A stretch of DNA of 64,000 nucleotides, from the NCBI RefSeq assembly GCF_003206065.1, contig NZ_PZJQ01000002.1, forward strand, positions 368,660 to 432,659, given 5' to 3'. This document shows positions 54,371 through 63,437 of the stretch, one piece after another. Made by a program: the position numbers and the translations under genes. How positions within the stretch are numbered: the first letter of the stretch is position 1; the number at the start of each line of letters is the position of its first letter. The DNA comes from Salinicola halimionae (GTDB taxonomy: Bacteria; Pseudomonadota; Gammaproteobacteria; Pseudomonadales; Halomonadaceae). A model generated the notes under the pieces. That model made no database searches. It saw only the letters and a list, made by a program, of their open reading frames with translations, and was not told the origin of the DNA.

Positions 54371-54736
54371 TCACTTGGCCCCGCGAGTCTTCGGATGCTG
54401 AAGGCGCGTGCTTAACTGCTCTATGAGACCGGTCACCAACTCGCGGTCTTCCGCGCTGAGCGGCTCCAGCAGGTTGGCTAGATGCTTGGCACGATCCTGG
54501 GCGAGCGGGCTTGTTTCGCTCAGTAGGTCGCTGACCTCGCAGTCAAAGACCTCGGCAAACTGGAATAGCCGATCCAGCGCCGGAAGCACGATGCCACGTT
54601 CGATGCGGGAGACGGCCTCGTTGCCCAATCTCATCCGTTCGGCGACATCGCTCTGCTTGAGATCGCAGCGCAAGCGCTCTCGGGCAATGGCACGGCCAAT
54701 TCGCTTGGCCAGCGCTACTGAATCCTCGTCCGTCAT
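54371..54736 (-). CDS. XRE-family regulator of the element
   Basis: A 121-residue HTH protein: RLRCDLKQSDVAERMRLGNE, then AVSRIERGIVLPALDRL. A helical C-terminal half (LSAEDRELVTGLIEQLSTRL) probably dimerises. It is convergent with the zinc-ribbon gene. Inverted repeats of GGTTGGGT/AACCC type lie between it and the secreted-protein gene, so it probably controls both directions. Confidence 0.88.
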   Translation of the reverse strand: MTDEDSVALAKRIGRAIARERLRCDLKQSDVAERMRLGNEAVSRIERGIVLPALDRLFQFAEVFDCEVSDLLSETSPLAQDRAKHLANLLEPLSAEDRELVTGLIEQLSTRLQHPKTRGAK

Positions 54737-54795
54737 GAAGCCCTCCATTCAACCTGAATGGTTGGGTATCATCGCCTTGACATGAACACCCTGTT

Positions 54796-54812
54796 GGGTT
54801 GTCATCCAACCC
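54796..54812. promoter_or_regulatory. Candidate operator of the XRE regulator
   Basis: GGGTTG-N5-CAACCC is a perfect 6-bp palindrome. GGTTGGGTATC at about 54757 and CCATTCAACCTGAATGG just before it supply related half-sites in the same divergent region. Confidence 0.5.
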
Positions 54813-54881
54813 GTAAGGATGTGTAACGTTGTCAGGAATCAGACTTTCAAACGAAAAATCTCATTCAGGGAACTACCAACC

Positions 54882-55358
54882 ATGAAAAACCCATGGCTTT
54901 GGGTACCGATACTTTGTGGCGCCCTGGGCAGCCCCGCGTTTGCCGATAACTACGAGTGGAGTAGCGGCTTCGGCATGGGGGCAAGCGAATACTGGGTCGA
55001 CGACGGCAACAACAATGCACTGCTCGTTTCGTGTCCGAAGCTCTACGAGGGGGAGCCGTCGACGGAAGGCTACGTGAGCGCTGAAGCCACGATCGACGGT
55101 CAGCGCTATGGCTCCGATACGCTTTCGGGCGATCCCGGTTTCGACGTCATCGTCGATGGTGAGCGCTGGTCCAATCCCTTCTTCACCGATTGCCGCGCCT
55201 GCGGTTCCAACTTCCCGGCGTTTTGGGAGGCGCTGCGTCAGGCCAACAATCTCTACATCAGCGCGGACGGCGTCCGCTCGAAGTTGCCCACGGCGGGTTT
55301 GGAGAGCGCGCTACCGCCGCTCGATAGCCCCGAAAACAACTGTCGTAGCGCCTGGTAA
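54882..55358 (+). CDS. Exported Cys-containing hypothetical protein
   Basis: A 158-residue protein with a signal peptide (MKNPWLWVPILCGALGSPAFA). The mature part is acidic. It has Cys residues in LVSCPKLY, TDCRACGSNF and NNCRSAW that could form disulfides. AGGGAA precedes the ATG. I recognise no family. It is the first gene rightwards from the XRE-controlled region. Confidence 0.65.
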   Translation: MKNPWLWVPILCGALGSPAFADNYEWSSGFGMGASEYWVDDGNNNALLVSCPKLYEGEPSTEGYVSAEATIDGQRYGSDTLSGDPGFDVIVDGERWSNPFFTDCRACGSNFPAFWEALRQANNLYISADGVRSKLPTAGLESALPPLDSPENNCRSAW

Positions 55359-55402
55359 CGAACTGGGCGCCTTCTCACTAAAAAACGCAATAAGGAACTC
55401 GC

Positions 55403-55597
55403 ATGAAAACCGTCAAAGTCATGTCCCTCATCGGAATAGTGTTCTTTTCCCTTTGTCTCTTATTTCTGCTGGTCTGCATGGAGAGCGATGTTGAGGCCGC
55501 TGCCGGGTGGGGCATGTTCGCGACTCTCTACGGTATCGGCTTCGCCATCACGGCGTTCGTTCAGGCCAACAACCGCGTCAAGGCAGGTGTGGAGTAA
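55403..55597 (+). CDS. Small two-segment membrane protein
   Basis: A 64-residue protein with hydrophobic segments at about 7-26 and 36-53. AAGGAAC lies before the ATG. It follows the exported protein by 44 bp and probably shares its transcript. Function unknown. Confidence 0.6.
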   Translation: MKTVKVMSLIGIVFFSLCLLFLLVCMESDVEAAAGWGMFATLYGIGFAITAFVQANNRVKAGVE

Positions 55598-55677
55598 CCT
55601 CGAACCATCTGACTGCTGCTGATGATCACTAGGTATCGAATTCAACGACCGCTTGCTGCGTGCGCCTCTCATCATGA

Positions 55678-55704
55678 CCCGGCTCCTTCTGGCCGGGTTT
55701 TTTT
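55678..55704 (+). terminator. Intrinsic terminator
   Basis: CCCGGC at 55678-55683 pairs with GCCGGG at 55692-55697, followed by seven Ts. It separates the exported/membrane pair from the recombination genes. Confidence 0.9.
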
Positions 55705-55723
55705 ATGCCCGGAGGAAGGACCA

Positions 55724-55912
55724 ATGCACCAACCATCACTAACACTCGATCTCTGCCAATCGCTGACACGCCTGACTCGACAAATGCTCGAGACCGATCA
55801 GTGCAAGACCCAAACCCACGTGTTGGGCCGGGGCCGCATCTACCGCATCACCGTCGAGCTCACCCCGGTTCCGCCAGAGCAGATCGACGACGTGATCAAA
55901 GCCTACCAATAG
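55724..55912 (+). CDS. Small hypothetical protein upstream of the ERF gene
   Basis: A 62-residue protein with a strong ribosome site (GGAGGAAGG). Its second half (GRGRIYRITVELTPVPPEQI) looks like a compact alpha-beta fold. It ends 12 bp before the ERF gene and is probably co-translated. I recognise no family. Confidence 0.65.
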   Translation: MHQPSLTLDLCQSLTRLTRQMLETDQCKTQTHVLGRGRIYRITVELTPVPPEQIDDVIKAYQ

Positions 55913-55924
55913 AGGAGTCTCATC

Positions 55925-56659
55925 ATGCCAAGACAGTCATCCACGACGGCTGCCAAACCCGTCGCCGTGAGCAAGAGTGAAGATCATTCCGCCATTATCC
56001 AGGTCATCGAGCGCGCGGCGCTCAACCCGGATGTCGATATCGACAAGATGGAGCGGCTTCTACAGATGCAGGAGCGGGTGCTCGATCGCCAGGCGCTGAT
56101 GTCCTATAGCGCCGCCATGGCGGCCATGCAGACCGAGCTACCCAGCATCGAGGAGCGGGGTAGAACCAACAACGGCCAGTACGCCACGCTCGAGGATATC
56201 GTCGACACGGTGCGGCCCATCCTTCAGCGCCACGGTTTCGCGGTGAGTTTCCGGATCCAGACTCAGGAACGGGGCATTCAGGTGACGGGGGTGCTGATGC
56301 ATCGCGAGGGGCATCGTGAAGAGACCAGCATGCTGCTGCCGGCGGACGTGAGCGGCAGCAAGAATGCCGTGCAGGCCTTCGGCTCTTCGACCAGCTACGG
56401 CAAGCGCTACGTGCTCTGCGCCTTGCTCAACATTACCACTCGGGGCCAGGACGACAATGGCCTCTCCGCAGCGACGCTGAAACTCGTCACCACCTTTCAG
56501 GCCGCTCAGATCAAGAAGCTCATCGCTGACTGCCCGGCCGCCACGCAGGAGTGGTTCGCCGGCAAATATAGTGACGCAGGCCGAGTCCCCCGGAACGACT
56601 TCGACAAGCTGCGCGCCTCCCTACAGAAGCGCGTGCAATCCAACCCTTCACATCACTGA
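55925..56659 (+). CDS. ERF-family single-strand annealing protein
   Basis: A 244-residue recombinase of the ERF superfamily that anneals complementary single strands. The core is MSYSAAMAAMQTELPSIEER, NNGQYATLEDIVDTVRPIL, and FGSSTSYGKRYVLCALLNI with the conserved Y-R-LC block. The C-terminal 70 residues are variable. It is followed 55 bp later by a YqaJ exonuclease gene. The two form a Red-like pair for element replication or rescue. Confidence 0.94.
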   Translation: MPRQSSTTAAKPVAVSKSEDHSAIIQVIERAALNPDVDIDKMERLLQMQERVLDRQALMSYSAAMAAMQTELPSIEERGRTNNGQYATLEDIVDTVRPILQRHGFAVSFRIQTQERGIQVTGVLMHREGHREETSMLLPADVSGSKNAVQAFGSSTSYGKRYVLCALLNITTRGQDDNGLSAATLKLVTTFQAAQIKKLIADCPAATQEWFAGKYSDAGRVPRNDFDKLRASLQKRVQSNPSHH

Positions 56660-56714
56660 CTAGTCGGCGGGCTCTGCTTCGCCGACCAACCCGCATCTCG
56701 AGGAGGAAAAGGCC

Positions 56715-57326
56715 ATGCAGATACTCAACGTAGAGCAGGGCACGCCGGAATGGCATGCCGCGCGTCTCGGCATCGTCACCATGTCCGAGCTCAAGACGTT
56801 GCTGGTCAAGGGTAAAGGGCCTGGTGGATTCGGTGCCGGAGCCATCAGCTATATGCATCAGCTGATCGGTGAGCGCATCACGGGAGAAGCGGCCGCAGCC
56901 TTTACGGGCAATGCTCACACCCAGCGGGGCCATGAAATGGAACCGGTGGCCCGGGAGCTCTATTGGGAAGCAACCGGTCATTCGGACCTGGAACAAGTCG
57001 GCATCATTCTCAACAACGGGGTAGGTTACTCGCCGGACTGCGTTGTAGGTAATGATGGTTTGGTCGAAATCAAAACGAAACTGCCCAAGTATCAAATCGA
57101 ACTGCTGCTGGCTGGAGAAATCCCTGCCGAGCATATCGCCCAATGTCAGGGCGGCTTATGGGTAAGTGAGCGAGAGTGGATCGATTTCGTCAGTTACTGG
57201 CCGGGAATGCCGCTGTTTGTGAAGCGGGCCTATCGGGATGAGGCGTTGATTCAAACCATAGCGGAGCGCGTGGAGGCGTTTCATGACGAGATGGAGCGAA
57301 GGTTAGGTTCAGTAATGGCAGCTTGA
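56715..57326 (+). CDS. YqaJ/lambda-type exonuclease
   Basis: A 203-residue PD-(D/E)XK exonuclease. GTPEWHAARLGIVTMS is the N-terminal motif. RGHEMEPVARELY supplies Glu, GYSPDCVVGNDGLVEIKTK the D-(x)n-E-x-K active site, and HIAQCQGGLWVSE the Gln motif. It degrades one strand from double-strand ends and hands the other to the ERF protein. AGGAGG precedes the ATG. Confidence 0.95.
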   Translation: MQILNVEQGTPEWHAARLGIVTMSELKTLLVKGKGPGGFGAGAISYMHQLIGERITGEAAAAFTGNAHTQRGHEMEPVARELYWEATGHSDLEQVGIILNNGVGYSPDCVVGNDGLVEIKTKLPKYQIELLLAGEIPAEHIAQCQGGLWVSEREWIDFVSYWPGMPLFVKRAYRDEALIQTIAERVEAFHDEMERRLGSVMAA

Positions 57327-57853
57327 GTTAGTCTGAACTTAGCCTTTGAAAAAAATCCGATTGGCATTTTAGATGAAAGTCTATGCCGGTTCTAAACCTC
57401 AATGCGATATTTGGCGCTGCCTGCGGGTGGCGCCGAGTACGGGGGCTGTTCCTTATTTTTTTTTGGTGTCATGGCTTTGAGATAGGGTGGCGTCTTTCGA
57501 TGCTAATTCCAATAAGTGGATTTTAATGAGTTGTTATCCTGCCCCGTAGTGAAGGGCTGTGACGTGTTCAAAAGAGAGGAGGGCTATCCAGTAGCTACTG
57601 TCTTGGTTGGAGTGAGTGTTAGATCAGGTTGCCTCTTCAGCTTAGTTGCCGATTTGAATGCCGGTGGACGGTAGATAATCTGCCAGTCGTGATATGACGT
57701 CTGTATCTACAGGTTATAGTCTTGTTTCTTTTGGTCTGTATCTTCGCTATCTAGTCATATTCTTCAAAGGCCTTTCGCCATCCGCAAAGTAAGTTTAAGT
57801 TTCTGTGGTGGTGCACTGCTGAGCTTTCAATAGCGCTTACGAAACGTGATCGA
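57327..57853. other. AT-rich gap without a recognisable gene
   Basis: The 527 bp between the exonuclease gene and alpA hold no supported reading frame. A GGCGC/GCGCC hairpin at about 57,413-57,434 with a T-run 25 bp further on is a poor terminator candidate. The composition becomes AT-rich here, like the genes at 58.5-59.4 kb. Confidence 0.5.
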
Positions 57854-58060
57854 TTACTGTTTCTCGAATTGCTCGCACGCTTCGTCTCTTTCCATAATTT
57901 TCGAGGCTATCCAGTCGTCAACTTCTCTTTCTACCCAAGCGACATTTCTTTCTCCTAAAGAAACTGGCTTTGGAAACCTATTTTCAGAAATGTATTTGTA
58001 AACAGTGGATCGCGCCAAGCCAGTTTGAAACATCACGTCTTTCAGTTTGATTAATCTCAT
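57854..58060 (-). CDS. alpA: AlpA-family excisionase/regulator
   Basis: A 68-residue winged-helix (MerR-like) protein starting MRLIKLKDVMFQTGLARSTV. The recognition helix and KPVSLGERNVAWVEREVDDW are the standard AlpA signature. In CP4-57, AlpA activates integrase-dependent excision. It lies between the recombination block and the integrase on the same strand as the latter. The longer frame (start 58099) has no family match. Confidence 0.93.
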   Translation of the reverse strand: MRLIKLKDVMFQTGLARSTVYKYISENRFPKPVSLGERNVAWVEREVDDWIASKIMERDEACEQFEKQ

Positions 58061-58478
58061 GTCTACGAAGCTCCATGTTCGTCTCATGAGATTCACCAAG
58101 GCTATAAATTTTTACTGCCACTCAGTTTTATGCTGCGGCGTGCAAGTGAATTGATACGCTTGCTAGCACCAACTGAGGTATATCGCAGATTTTGAAGCCT
58201 CTCTGGACGTGCGTCGAGACCTTGCCTGAGCTAAACGCACTGGCCTCATAAGCCCTCTGTGGACATAACGGTGGATTGGGTCTCGGATATTTTTGTATGG
58301 GAGTAGGTGTCATCAAAGCACTGGAAATGATCAGTAACGTGCTGATTCTCAGAGAGCATGAGAAATTTTTGGTTACGTGAATATTCTGAAAGTACTTCGT
58401 CGAGGCTACACAAAAGCCGCTAAAGGAAATTGAAAATGTGCCGATAAACATACGGTAAGGTTACGTAGTTCTTGGGTC
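58061..58478. other. Intergenic stretch before the 304-residue cargo gene
   Basis: The 418 bp between alpA and the next gene show no supported reading frame. Promoters of the two divergent genes must lie here. Nothing more can be read. Confidence 0.45.
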
Positions 58479-59393
58479 ATGGCGAATGGGGGTTGCATGG
58501 GTGTTGATAGAGGGAATGTTTCATTTGGACCGCTTGAGTTTAATAATGATCGATACTGTAGATTTTATGAAGGACACATAAGGTCTAGAGATTTTAAAGC
58601 AGTAAATATCACGAGCAGTCCGGTTTCAATAAGGTCTTATGTCCTGAGCTTTACCGAGAGTGAACAAAAAAATATCATTCGGGATTTGGTTGAAGCTAGA
58701 AGCGGAATGGTTTTGCCTGATGCCGAATTTTCTTGGTTAAAGGAAAACAAGCGCGCCAGTAATTTTGCTTGGTTGTGGCTTAAAACCGCTACAGCAAATG
58801 ATTTTCGAGAGCTTTGTGATTCAAGCGCATTGCCGCCCGTTGCGGAATCTGAGCGGGAATGCACTTACTTCGATTCAATATTAGGTCGGCAATTATCTAA
58901 AGACTCGGATCATCATTATGCACAGATTTGTGCTTTTTTCGATAGTTGGTTATTTCCTGTAAGTTTCAAGCAAAATCTAATGAGTGGGTTGAAAAACAAG
59001 TGGTCCAAGTCTAATTCTAGACCTATAAAATACGATTGGTTAGATGGTTGCAATGATACTCAATGTAAGTGGGCTTGGGAGTATGCTGGGAAAAATTACC
59101 CTGCATGCAGCCTTTTTTACCCAAAGAGCTCAGTGGAGAAGCGTGATTTCATTATTGCTGTATTTGACACTATTGCTCACGGGAGTGATGCCATGCTTGG
59201 GGTGATGAAGTTTAGAAAGGCGTGGAGCCAGAGGGTTTTTCGTGATAAACAGGAAGGAAAGGTTCCACTAAACACATACATCAGTAAGGAGACTAAAGAA
59301 ATGCTCGATATGATTTCGAGGCGATATGACGAGAAAATGTATAAAACGTTGGAAAGAATTATTAAGGAGTTCCACGTAAACAGCGGCGTGTGA
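58479..59393 (+). CDS. Unknown island protein with ribbon-helix-helix-like C-terminus
   Basis: A 304-residue AT-rich protein. I do not recognise the first 255 residues (Trp/Phe-rich, for example FAWLWLKTATANDFREL). The last 45, VPLNTYISKETKEMLDMISR followed by MYKTLERIIKEF, have the strand-helix-helix pattern of ribbon-helix-helix DNA-binding proteins. An alternative ATG lies six codons later. It lies between alpA and the integrase and faces the integrase gene. It may be a regulator of mobility or a cargo effector. Confidence 0.65.
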   Translation: MANGGCMGVDRGNVSFGPLEFNNDRYCRFYEGHIRSRDFKAVNITSSPVSIRSYVLSFTESEQKNIIRDLVEARSGMVLPDAEFSWLKENKRASNFAWLWLKTATANDFRELCDSSALPPVAESERECTYFDSILGRQLSKDSDHHYAQICAFFDSWLFPVSFKQNLMSGLKNKWSKSNSRPIKYDWLDGCNDTQCKWAWEYAGKNYPACSLFYPKSSVEKRDFIIAVFDTIAHGSDAMLGVMKFRKAWSQRVFRDKQEGKVPLNTYISKETKEMLDMISRRYDEKMYKTLERIIKEFHVNSGV

Positions 59394-59469
59394 TTGGTTC
59401 TCGCCGCTTTGTGATTAAGAGTTAGATTTTCCAAGCATAAGTTGGCGGTCAACCTCAAGCGGTGAATGG

Positions 59470-60684
59470 CTATTTGTTGATTTCGGGGGCGACAAGGTTT
59501 GCGACATTTTGGAGACCCAGCTTGCGCTCTTCAAAATAATCGTATCGGTCGTATATGCCCTCTACTCCTTTGATTTTGTGATTGAGACATCGCTCAGCAA
59601 CATGGCCGGGAGTACCCACTGAGGCCAGTAGACTTCGACATGTGCGGCGTAGGTCATGTAACGTGAATATGGCTATGTCGCCCATTCGGTTCTCTGGTTG
59701 CTGCATGCCCGGTTCCCGGCCGAAAAGCTTGGCGATAGCGTGGTTCAGAGTGTCTTTACCCATGTGGGGTAGCTTGCTGCTGCGCCGGTTGGGAAATACG
59801 AACTCCGAGCCGCAGGCGCGAACTTGAAGCTCCTGAAGCCAGTCAACGGCTTGAGGCGGCAACGGTACGATCATACCGACGCCCGATTTACTGCGTTCCC
59901 CGGGCAACTCCCATCGGCGGCGTACCAAATCGAATTCGTCCCACTTGGCTTCGGTCAGCTCGGTTTTCCTTGTTCCCAACACGATCAGTAGAGCGCAGGC
60001 GAGATAGTTCTCCCGAGTGAAGCTCGAGCGATTTTCGCGAAATACCGCAAAGACTTTGCTTATCTCATCCAGCGTCAGCGCACGGTCACGGCTCTTCTCT
60101 ACGCCTCCAGCATCATTGACGTTGAACGCTGAGGCCGGGTTGTAAGTGATCAGCCCGAGCTTAACGGCATGATTGAAGAGCTGCTTCAGATACATCAGCG
60201 TGTCGTTGGCAGTGGTGGGCCGCCTACTGGCTGAGACTTTCCTGATGATGTCTCGAACATCCATCGGAGTGACCGCGTCGATCTCCCGCTCTCCGATGCT
60301 GGGCTCCACCTCCTTACGGTACACGCGCTTTGGGATGTGGGGATGCTTGAGACGTTTCTCCAAATCGGGATACCAGTCAGCGAACAGGTCGTTCACGGTT
60401 CTGATCGAGACCTGTTGCTCCTGCTTACGTGATTCGATGGGATCGACACCTGCCTGAAGAGATCTCTGATGCTCCAGCGCCTTGGACCGAGCCTCTGCCA
60501 AGGAGAGGTGCGCCTGCTTGCCTAAAGACATTTCTCGACGCTTACCGAGCAGGGAGTAGCGCAGCATCCAGTAAGGCGCTCCCTTCTTCGGAACCATCAG
60601 ATACAACCCCCCACCGTCACTATGTCTCCCTGAAGACCCGTCTTTGACGAGTGACTGCACTTTCTTGGCGTTGAGGCTTCCCAC
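59470..60684 (-). CDS. Tyrosine integrase (P4/CP4-57 type)
   Basis: A site-specific recombinase of about 404 residues. The N-terminal DUF4102 domain contains GRHSDGGGLYLMVPKKGAPY and RREMSLGKQAHLSLAEAR. A SAM-like core-binding domain follows, then the catalytic domain: Arg in GTRKTELTEAKW, HDLRR, His in CLNHKIKGVEGIYDRYDYF, which also supplies the Tyr. GTG at 60684 with GGAAGGG upstream fits the usual length. ATG at 60726 or 60765 is also open. It lies about 300 bp from the yicC 3' end, which it should use as attachment site. Confidence 0.93.
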   Translation of the reverse strand: MGSLNAKKVQSLVKDGSSGRHSDGGGLYLMVPKKGAPYWMLRYSLLGKRREMSLGKQAHLSLAEARSKALEHQRSLQAGVDPIESRKQEQQVSIRTVNDLFADWYPDLEKRLKHPHIPKRVYRKEVEPSIGEREIDAVTPMDVRDIIRKVSASRRPTTANDTLMYLKQLFNHAVKLGLITYNPASAFNVNDAGGVEKSRDRALTLDEISKVFAVFRENRSSFTRENYLACALLIVLGTRKTELTEAKWDEFDLVRRRWELPGERSKSGVGMIVPLPPQAVDWLQELQVRACGSEFVFPNRRSSKLPHMGKDTLNHAIAKLFGREPGMQQPENRMGDIAIFTLHDLRRTCRSLLASVGTPGHVAERCLNHKIKGVEGIYDRYDYFEERKLGLQNVANLVAPEINK

Positions 60685-60803
60685 GATCGTTATCCCTTCC
60701 CGGTGAAGTATTTGAGCTCTACCCATCACCTCTCCGAAATACAGTCCGGGGCCAACTGGGTCCACGTCCTGCGAGCTTGGCGAGTGTCAGCATACTAGGA
60801 GGG

Positions 60804-60862
60804 TGGGTAGTACCTTCGATATTGACGGAGATGGGCTGAGGAAGCAACGGGTTTACTACCCA
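60804..60862. promoter_or_regulatory. Inverted TGGGTAGTA repeats between integrase and yicC
   Basis: TGGGTAGTA at 60804-60812 and TACTACCCA at 60854-60862 are perfect 9-bp arms in the gap between integrase gene and yicC. Their position fits arm-type integrase binding sites or an integrase operator. Role inferred. Confidence 0.55.
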
Positions 60863-60980
60863 CATTACCCCCCAGTTGGAGATGGATTTTACGGGACCTC
60901 GATAGACGTCTGTGGACGGTTTGGCATCAAAAAAATAGCAAATTCAGCGATTTGAGGATTCTTTCAGATGTCGGTAGATT

Positions 60981-61844
60981 TTACTCTATATTCTGAATCT
61001 GTTCCCGCATCTGCTCAATCAGCACCTTCAGCTCCACCGCGCAGCGGGTGGTGTCGGCGACGATGGCCTTGGAGGAGAGGGTGTTGGCTTCGCGGTTGAG
61101 TTCCTGCATCAGGAAGTCGAGGCGCCGCCCGATGGGGCCCTTTTGTTTGAGCTGCCGTTCCACTTCGGTGACGTGGGTCTCCAGCCGGTCGAGTTCTTCG
61201 GCGACGTCGGCCTTGTGGGCCATCATCACCATTTCCGCTTCCAGCCGCTGCGGGTCGAGTTCGGTCTTGGCGGCATCCAACCGTTCAAGCAGTTGGGTGC
61301 GCTGGCGCTCGAGAATCGTCGGCAGGTGCTCGCGCACGATGGCGACCTGCTCGCGCACGCCCTTTAGCCGTTCGTTGATCAATTCAGCCAGGCGCTCGCC
61401 TTCGCGGGCGCGGCCGGTTTCCAGATCCTTCAGCGCGGCGTCGAACAGTTCGATGCCTGCGGCTTTGACCTGATCGATATCCAGGCGCTGGGTGGCCATC
61501 ACGCCGGGGTGGGCGAGCAGTTCCAGCGCATTGGGCATCGGCGCTTCCGGCAGCTGGACGCGAACCTGGGCCAGCGCTTGGGAGAGCGCGGTGAGCTGAT
61601 CGGCGTTGATGCCGGGGGCGGCGTTGCCCTCGGCGGGGTCGAAGCGCAGCGAGCACTCCACCTTGCCGCGGGCGAGTCGCTGGCGCATCGCTTCGCGGTA
61701 GTGCGGTTCGAGATCGCGCAGGGTATCGGGAAGTCGAAAATGCGGCTCCAGGTAGCGCTGATTCACCGAGCGCAATTCGAGCTGCAGGCTGCCCCAGTCG
61801 GCATCACGGGTCTGGCGGGAGAACGCGGTCATGCTATGGGGCAT
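60981..61844 (-). CDS. yicC: YicC family endoribonuclease
   Basis: A 287-residue protein of the YicC/YloC family, endoribonucleases linked to RNA turnover. It starts MPHSMTAFSRQTRDADWGS, has LRSVNQRYLEPHFRLP, and ends REQIQNIE as in E. coli. Its 3' end is intact, although the island lies immediately beyond it, as expected if the island carries a copy of the terminal sequence. It is divergent from rph, the usual arrangement. The usual downstream gmk gene is not seen in the window. Confidence 0.96.
   Translation of the reverse strand: MPHSMTAFSRQTRDADWGSLQLELRSVNQRYLEPHFRLPDTLRDLEPHYREAMRQRLARGKVECSLRFDPAEGNAAPGINADQLTALSQALAQVRVQLPEAPMPNALELLAHPGVMATQRLDIDQVKAAGIELFDAALKDLETGRAREGERLAELINERLKGVREQVAIVREHLPTILERQRTQLLERLDAAKTELDPQRLEAEMVMMAHKADVAEELDRLETHVTEVERQLKQKGPIGRRLDFLMQELNREANTLSSKAIVADTTRCAVELKVLIEQMREQIQNIE
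60990..61000. other. Attachment-site core within the yicC 3' end
   Basis: ATTCTGAATCT covers the codons for the final QIQN residues of YicC on the plus strand. The 3' end of yicC is a documented integration site for integrase-bearing mobilizable islands in Vibrio. Copies of the core occur at 31157-31167 (11 of 11) and 43510-43519 (10 bp). Confidence 0.55.
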
Positions 61845-62033
61845 GGGGAATTCCTTGAATCGTCGAGCTGATCGCTGAAGTGTAACGTATCGGTGAAGAC
61901 GCGGGGTCGCCGCCGATCGGTTCTACGGCCTCTGGCGGTGATTGTGCGCACAGGATGTGTAGAATGGCCGACCTTCCTGAAGCGTCTTCAACGCGGTGCT
62001 TCTATCATTGATGTTTTGGATCGAGAGGCTTTC

Positions 62034-62756
62034 ATGCGCCCGAGTGGACGACAACCCGATCAGCCCCGCGAGGTCACGCTGACCCGCGGTTATACCCGTC
62101 ACGCCGAAGGCTCGGTGCTGGTCACCTTCGGGGATACCCAGGTGCTGTGCAATGCCAGCGTCGAAGCCGGCGTGCCGCGCTGGCTGCGTGGCAAGAATCA
62201 GGGCTGGGTGACTGCCGAGTACGGCATGCTGCCGCGTGCGACCCATACCCGCAGCGGCCGCGAGGCGGCACGCGGCAAGCAGGGCGGGCGCACGCTGGAA
62301 ATTCAGCGTCTGATTGGCCGTTCGCTGCGCGCGGCGGTGGATCTGAAGAAGCTCGGCGAATACACCATCACGGTGGACTGCGACGTGCTGCAGGCCGATG
62401 GCGGCACGCGCACGGCGTCGATCACCGGGGCTTGCGTGGCACTGATCGAGGCGCTGCAGTACATGCAGCGCAAGAAGATGATCAAGACCGACCCGTTCCG
62501 GCAGCTGGTCAGCTCGATCTCGGTGGGCGTCTACAAGGGCACCCCGGTGCTCGATCTGGATTACCCGGAAGACAGCGCCGCCGACACTGACATGAACGTG
62601 GTGATGACCGAAGATGGCAAGCTGATCGAGGTGCAGGGCACGGCGGAAGCGGAAGCGTTCTCACGCGCCGAGCTCAACGGCATGCTCGACCTGGCTGAGA
62701 GCGGCTGTCAGGCACTGTTCGCCAAGCAGCACGAAGCGTTGGGCATTCGTCGCTAG
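62034..62756 (+). CDS. rph: Ribonuclease PH
   Basis: A phosphate-dependent 3'-5' exoribonuclease that trims tRNA 3' ends. The 240-residue protein starts [40 protein letters not shown], the [14 protein letters not shown] block and [20 protein letters not shown] are all typical. GAGAGG precedes the ATG at 62034. The longer frame from 61893 is not conserved. Divergent from yicC. Confidence 0.97.
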   Translation: MRPSGRQPDQPREVTLTRGYTRHAEGSVLVTFGDTQVLCNASVEAGVPRWLRGKNQGWVTAEYGMLPRATHTRSGREAARGKQGGRTLEIQRLIGRSLRAAVDLKKLGEYTITVDCDVLQADGGTRTASITGACVALIEALQYMQRKKMIKTDPFRQLVSSISVGVYKGTPVLDLDYPEDSAADTDMNVVMTEDGKLIEVQGTAEAEAFSRAELNGMLDLAESGCQALFAKQHEALGIRR

Positions 62757-62771
62757 TCGCCAGGCCTGCCG

Positions 62772-63365
62772 TCAGTCGCGCGTGACCAATAGCCCGGACG
62801 CCAGCTGGCGGAAGGCGTCGGTGGCTCTTTCCAGCACGTCTGCATCGTCGCTGGCGGCAACCCAGAGCGCGGCGTTGAGCGCCGCGCCATTGATCAGCCG
62901 GGCGGCAGCTTCCACGTCGACCGGTTTGACGATTCCCGCCTTGGTCAGTGCCTCCAGCGTCGTCATCGTCGCCAGCAGGCAGCGGTTCTGGCTCGGCCAC
63001 TGAGAGGGATCTCCCAGTACCGCCGGGCCATCCAGCAGCACGATGCGCTGGATCTCGGGATCACGCGCCAGCTCGATGTAGGCGCCACCTTCTGCCAGTA
63101 ACCCCTCCCAGGCGTTCGTATGGCGCTGCCCGATCTCGTGGGCGCGAGCGGCCATCTCGCTGTCGAGTCGGTCGACGACGGCGGCCAGCAGACCCCGCTT
63201 GTCGCCGAAATGATGGTATAGCGCGCCACGGGTCAGGCCGGCACGGGCGGTGAGTTCGTCCATCGACGCGCCGGCATAGCCCTTCTCGGCAAAGGCCGAT
63301 CGCGCGGCGTCGATCAGCTTGGCGCGCGTCTCTTCCAGCATTTCGGCGCGACTGCGTCGGGTCAT
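62772..63365 (-). CDS. TetR-family repressor (AcrR-like)
   Basis: A 197-residue repressor. The HTH at residues about 10-55 reads DAARSAFAEKGYAGASMDEL, then TARAGLTRGALYHHFGDKRG. The C-terminal ligand domain contains IVLLDGPAVLGDPSQWP, a TetR_C subgroup mark. AGGAGAG precedes the ATG at 63365. It faces ridA across a region with three regularly spaced palindromes, so it probably controls itself and ridA. It converges on rph with 15 bp between stops. Confidence 0.93.
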   Translation of the reverse strand: MTRRSRAEMLEETRAKLIDAARSAFAEKGYAGASMDELTARAGLTRGALYHHFGDKRGLLAAVVDRLDSEMAARAHEIGQRHTNAWEGLLAEGGAYIELARDPEIQRIVLLDGPAVLGDPSQWPSQNRCLLATMTTLEALTKAGIVKPVDVEAAARLINGAALNAALWVAASDDADVLERATDAFRQLASGLLVTRD

Positions 63366-63437
63366 GATCTCTCCTGTGTTCAAGACGGCTTCCTTCACGC
63401 TGCCGCCGGAAGGGTATCGCGAGACGACGGATATTGG

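Noticed and set aside
57411..57470. Terminator after the YqaJ gene
   Set aside because: Stem GGCGC/GCGCC exists, but the T-run is about 25 bp away, too far for an intrinsic terminator.
60685..60980. tRNA or tmRNA gene as the island's attachment site
   Set aside because: No cloverleaf-forming sequence in the gap; the yicC 3' end is the better candidate.
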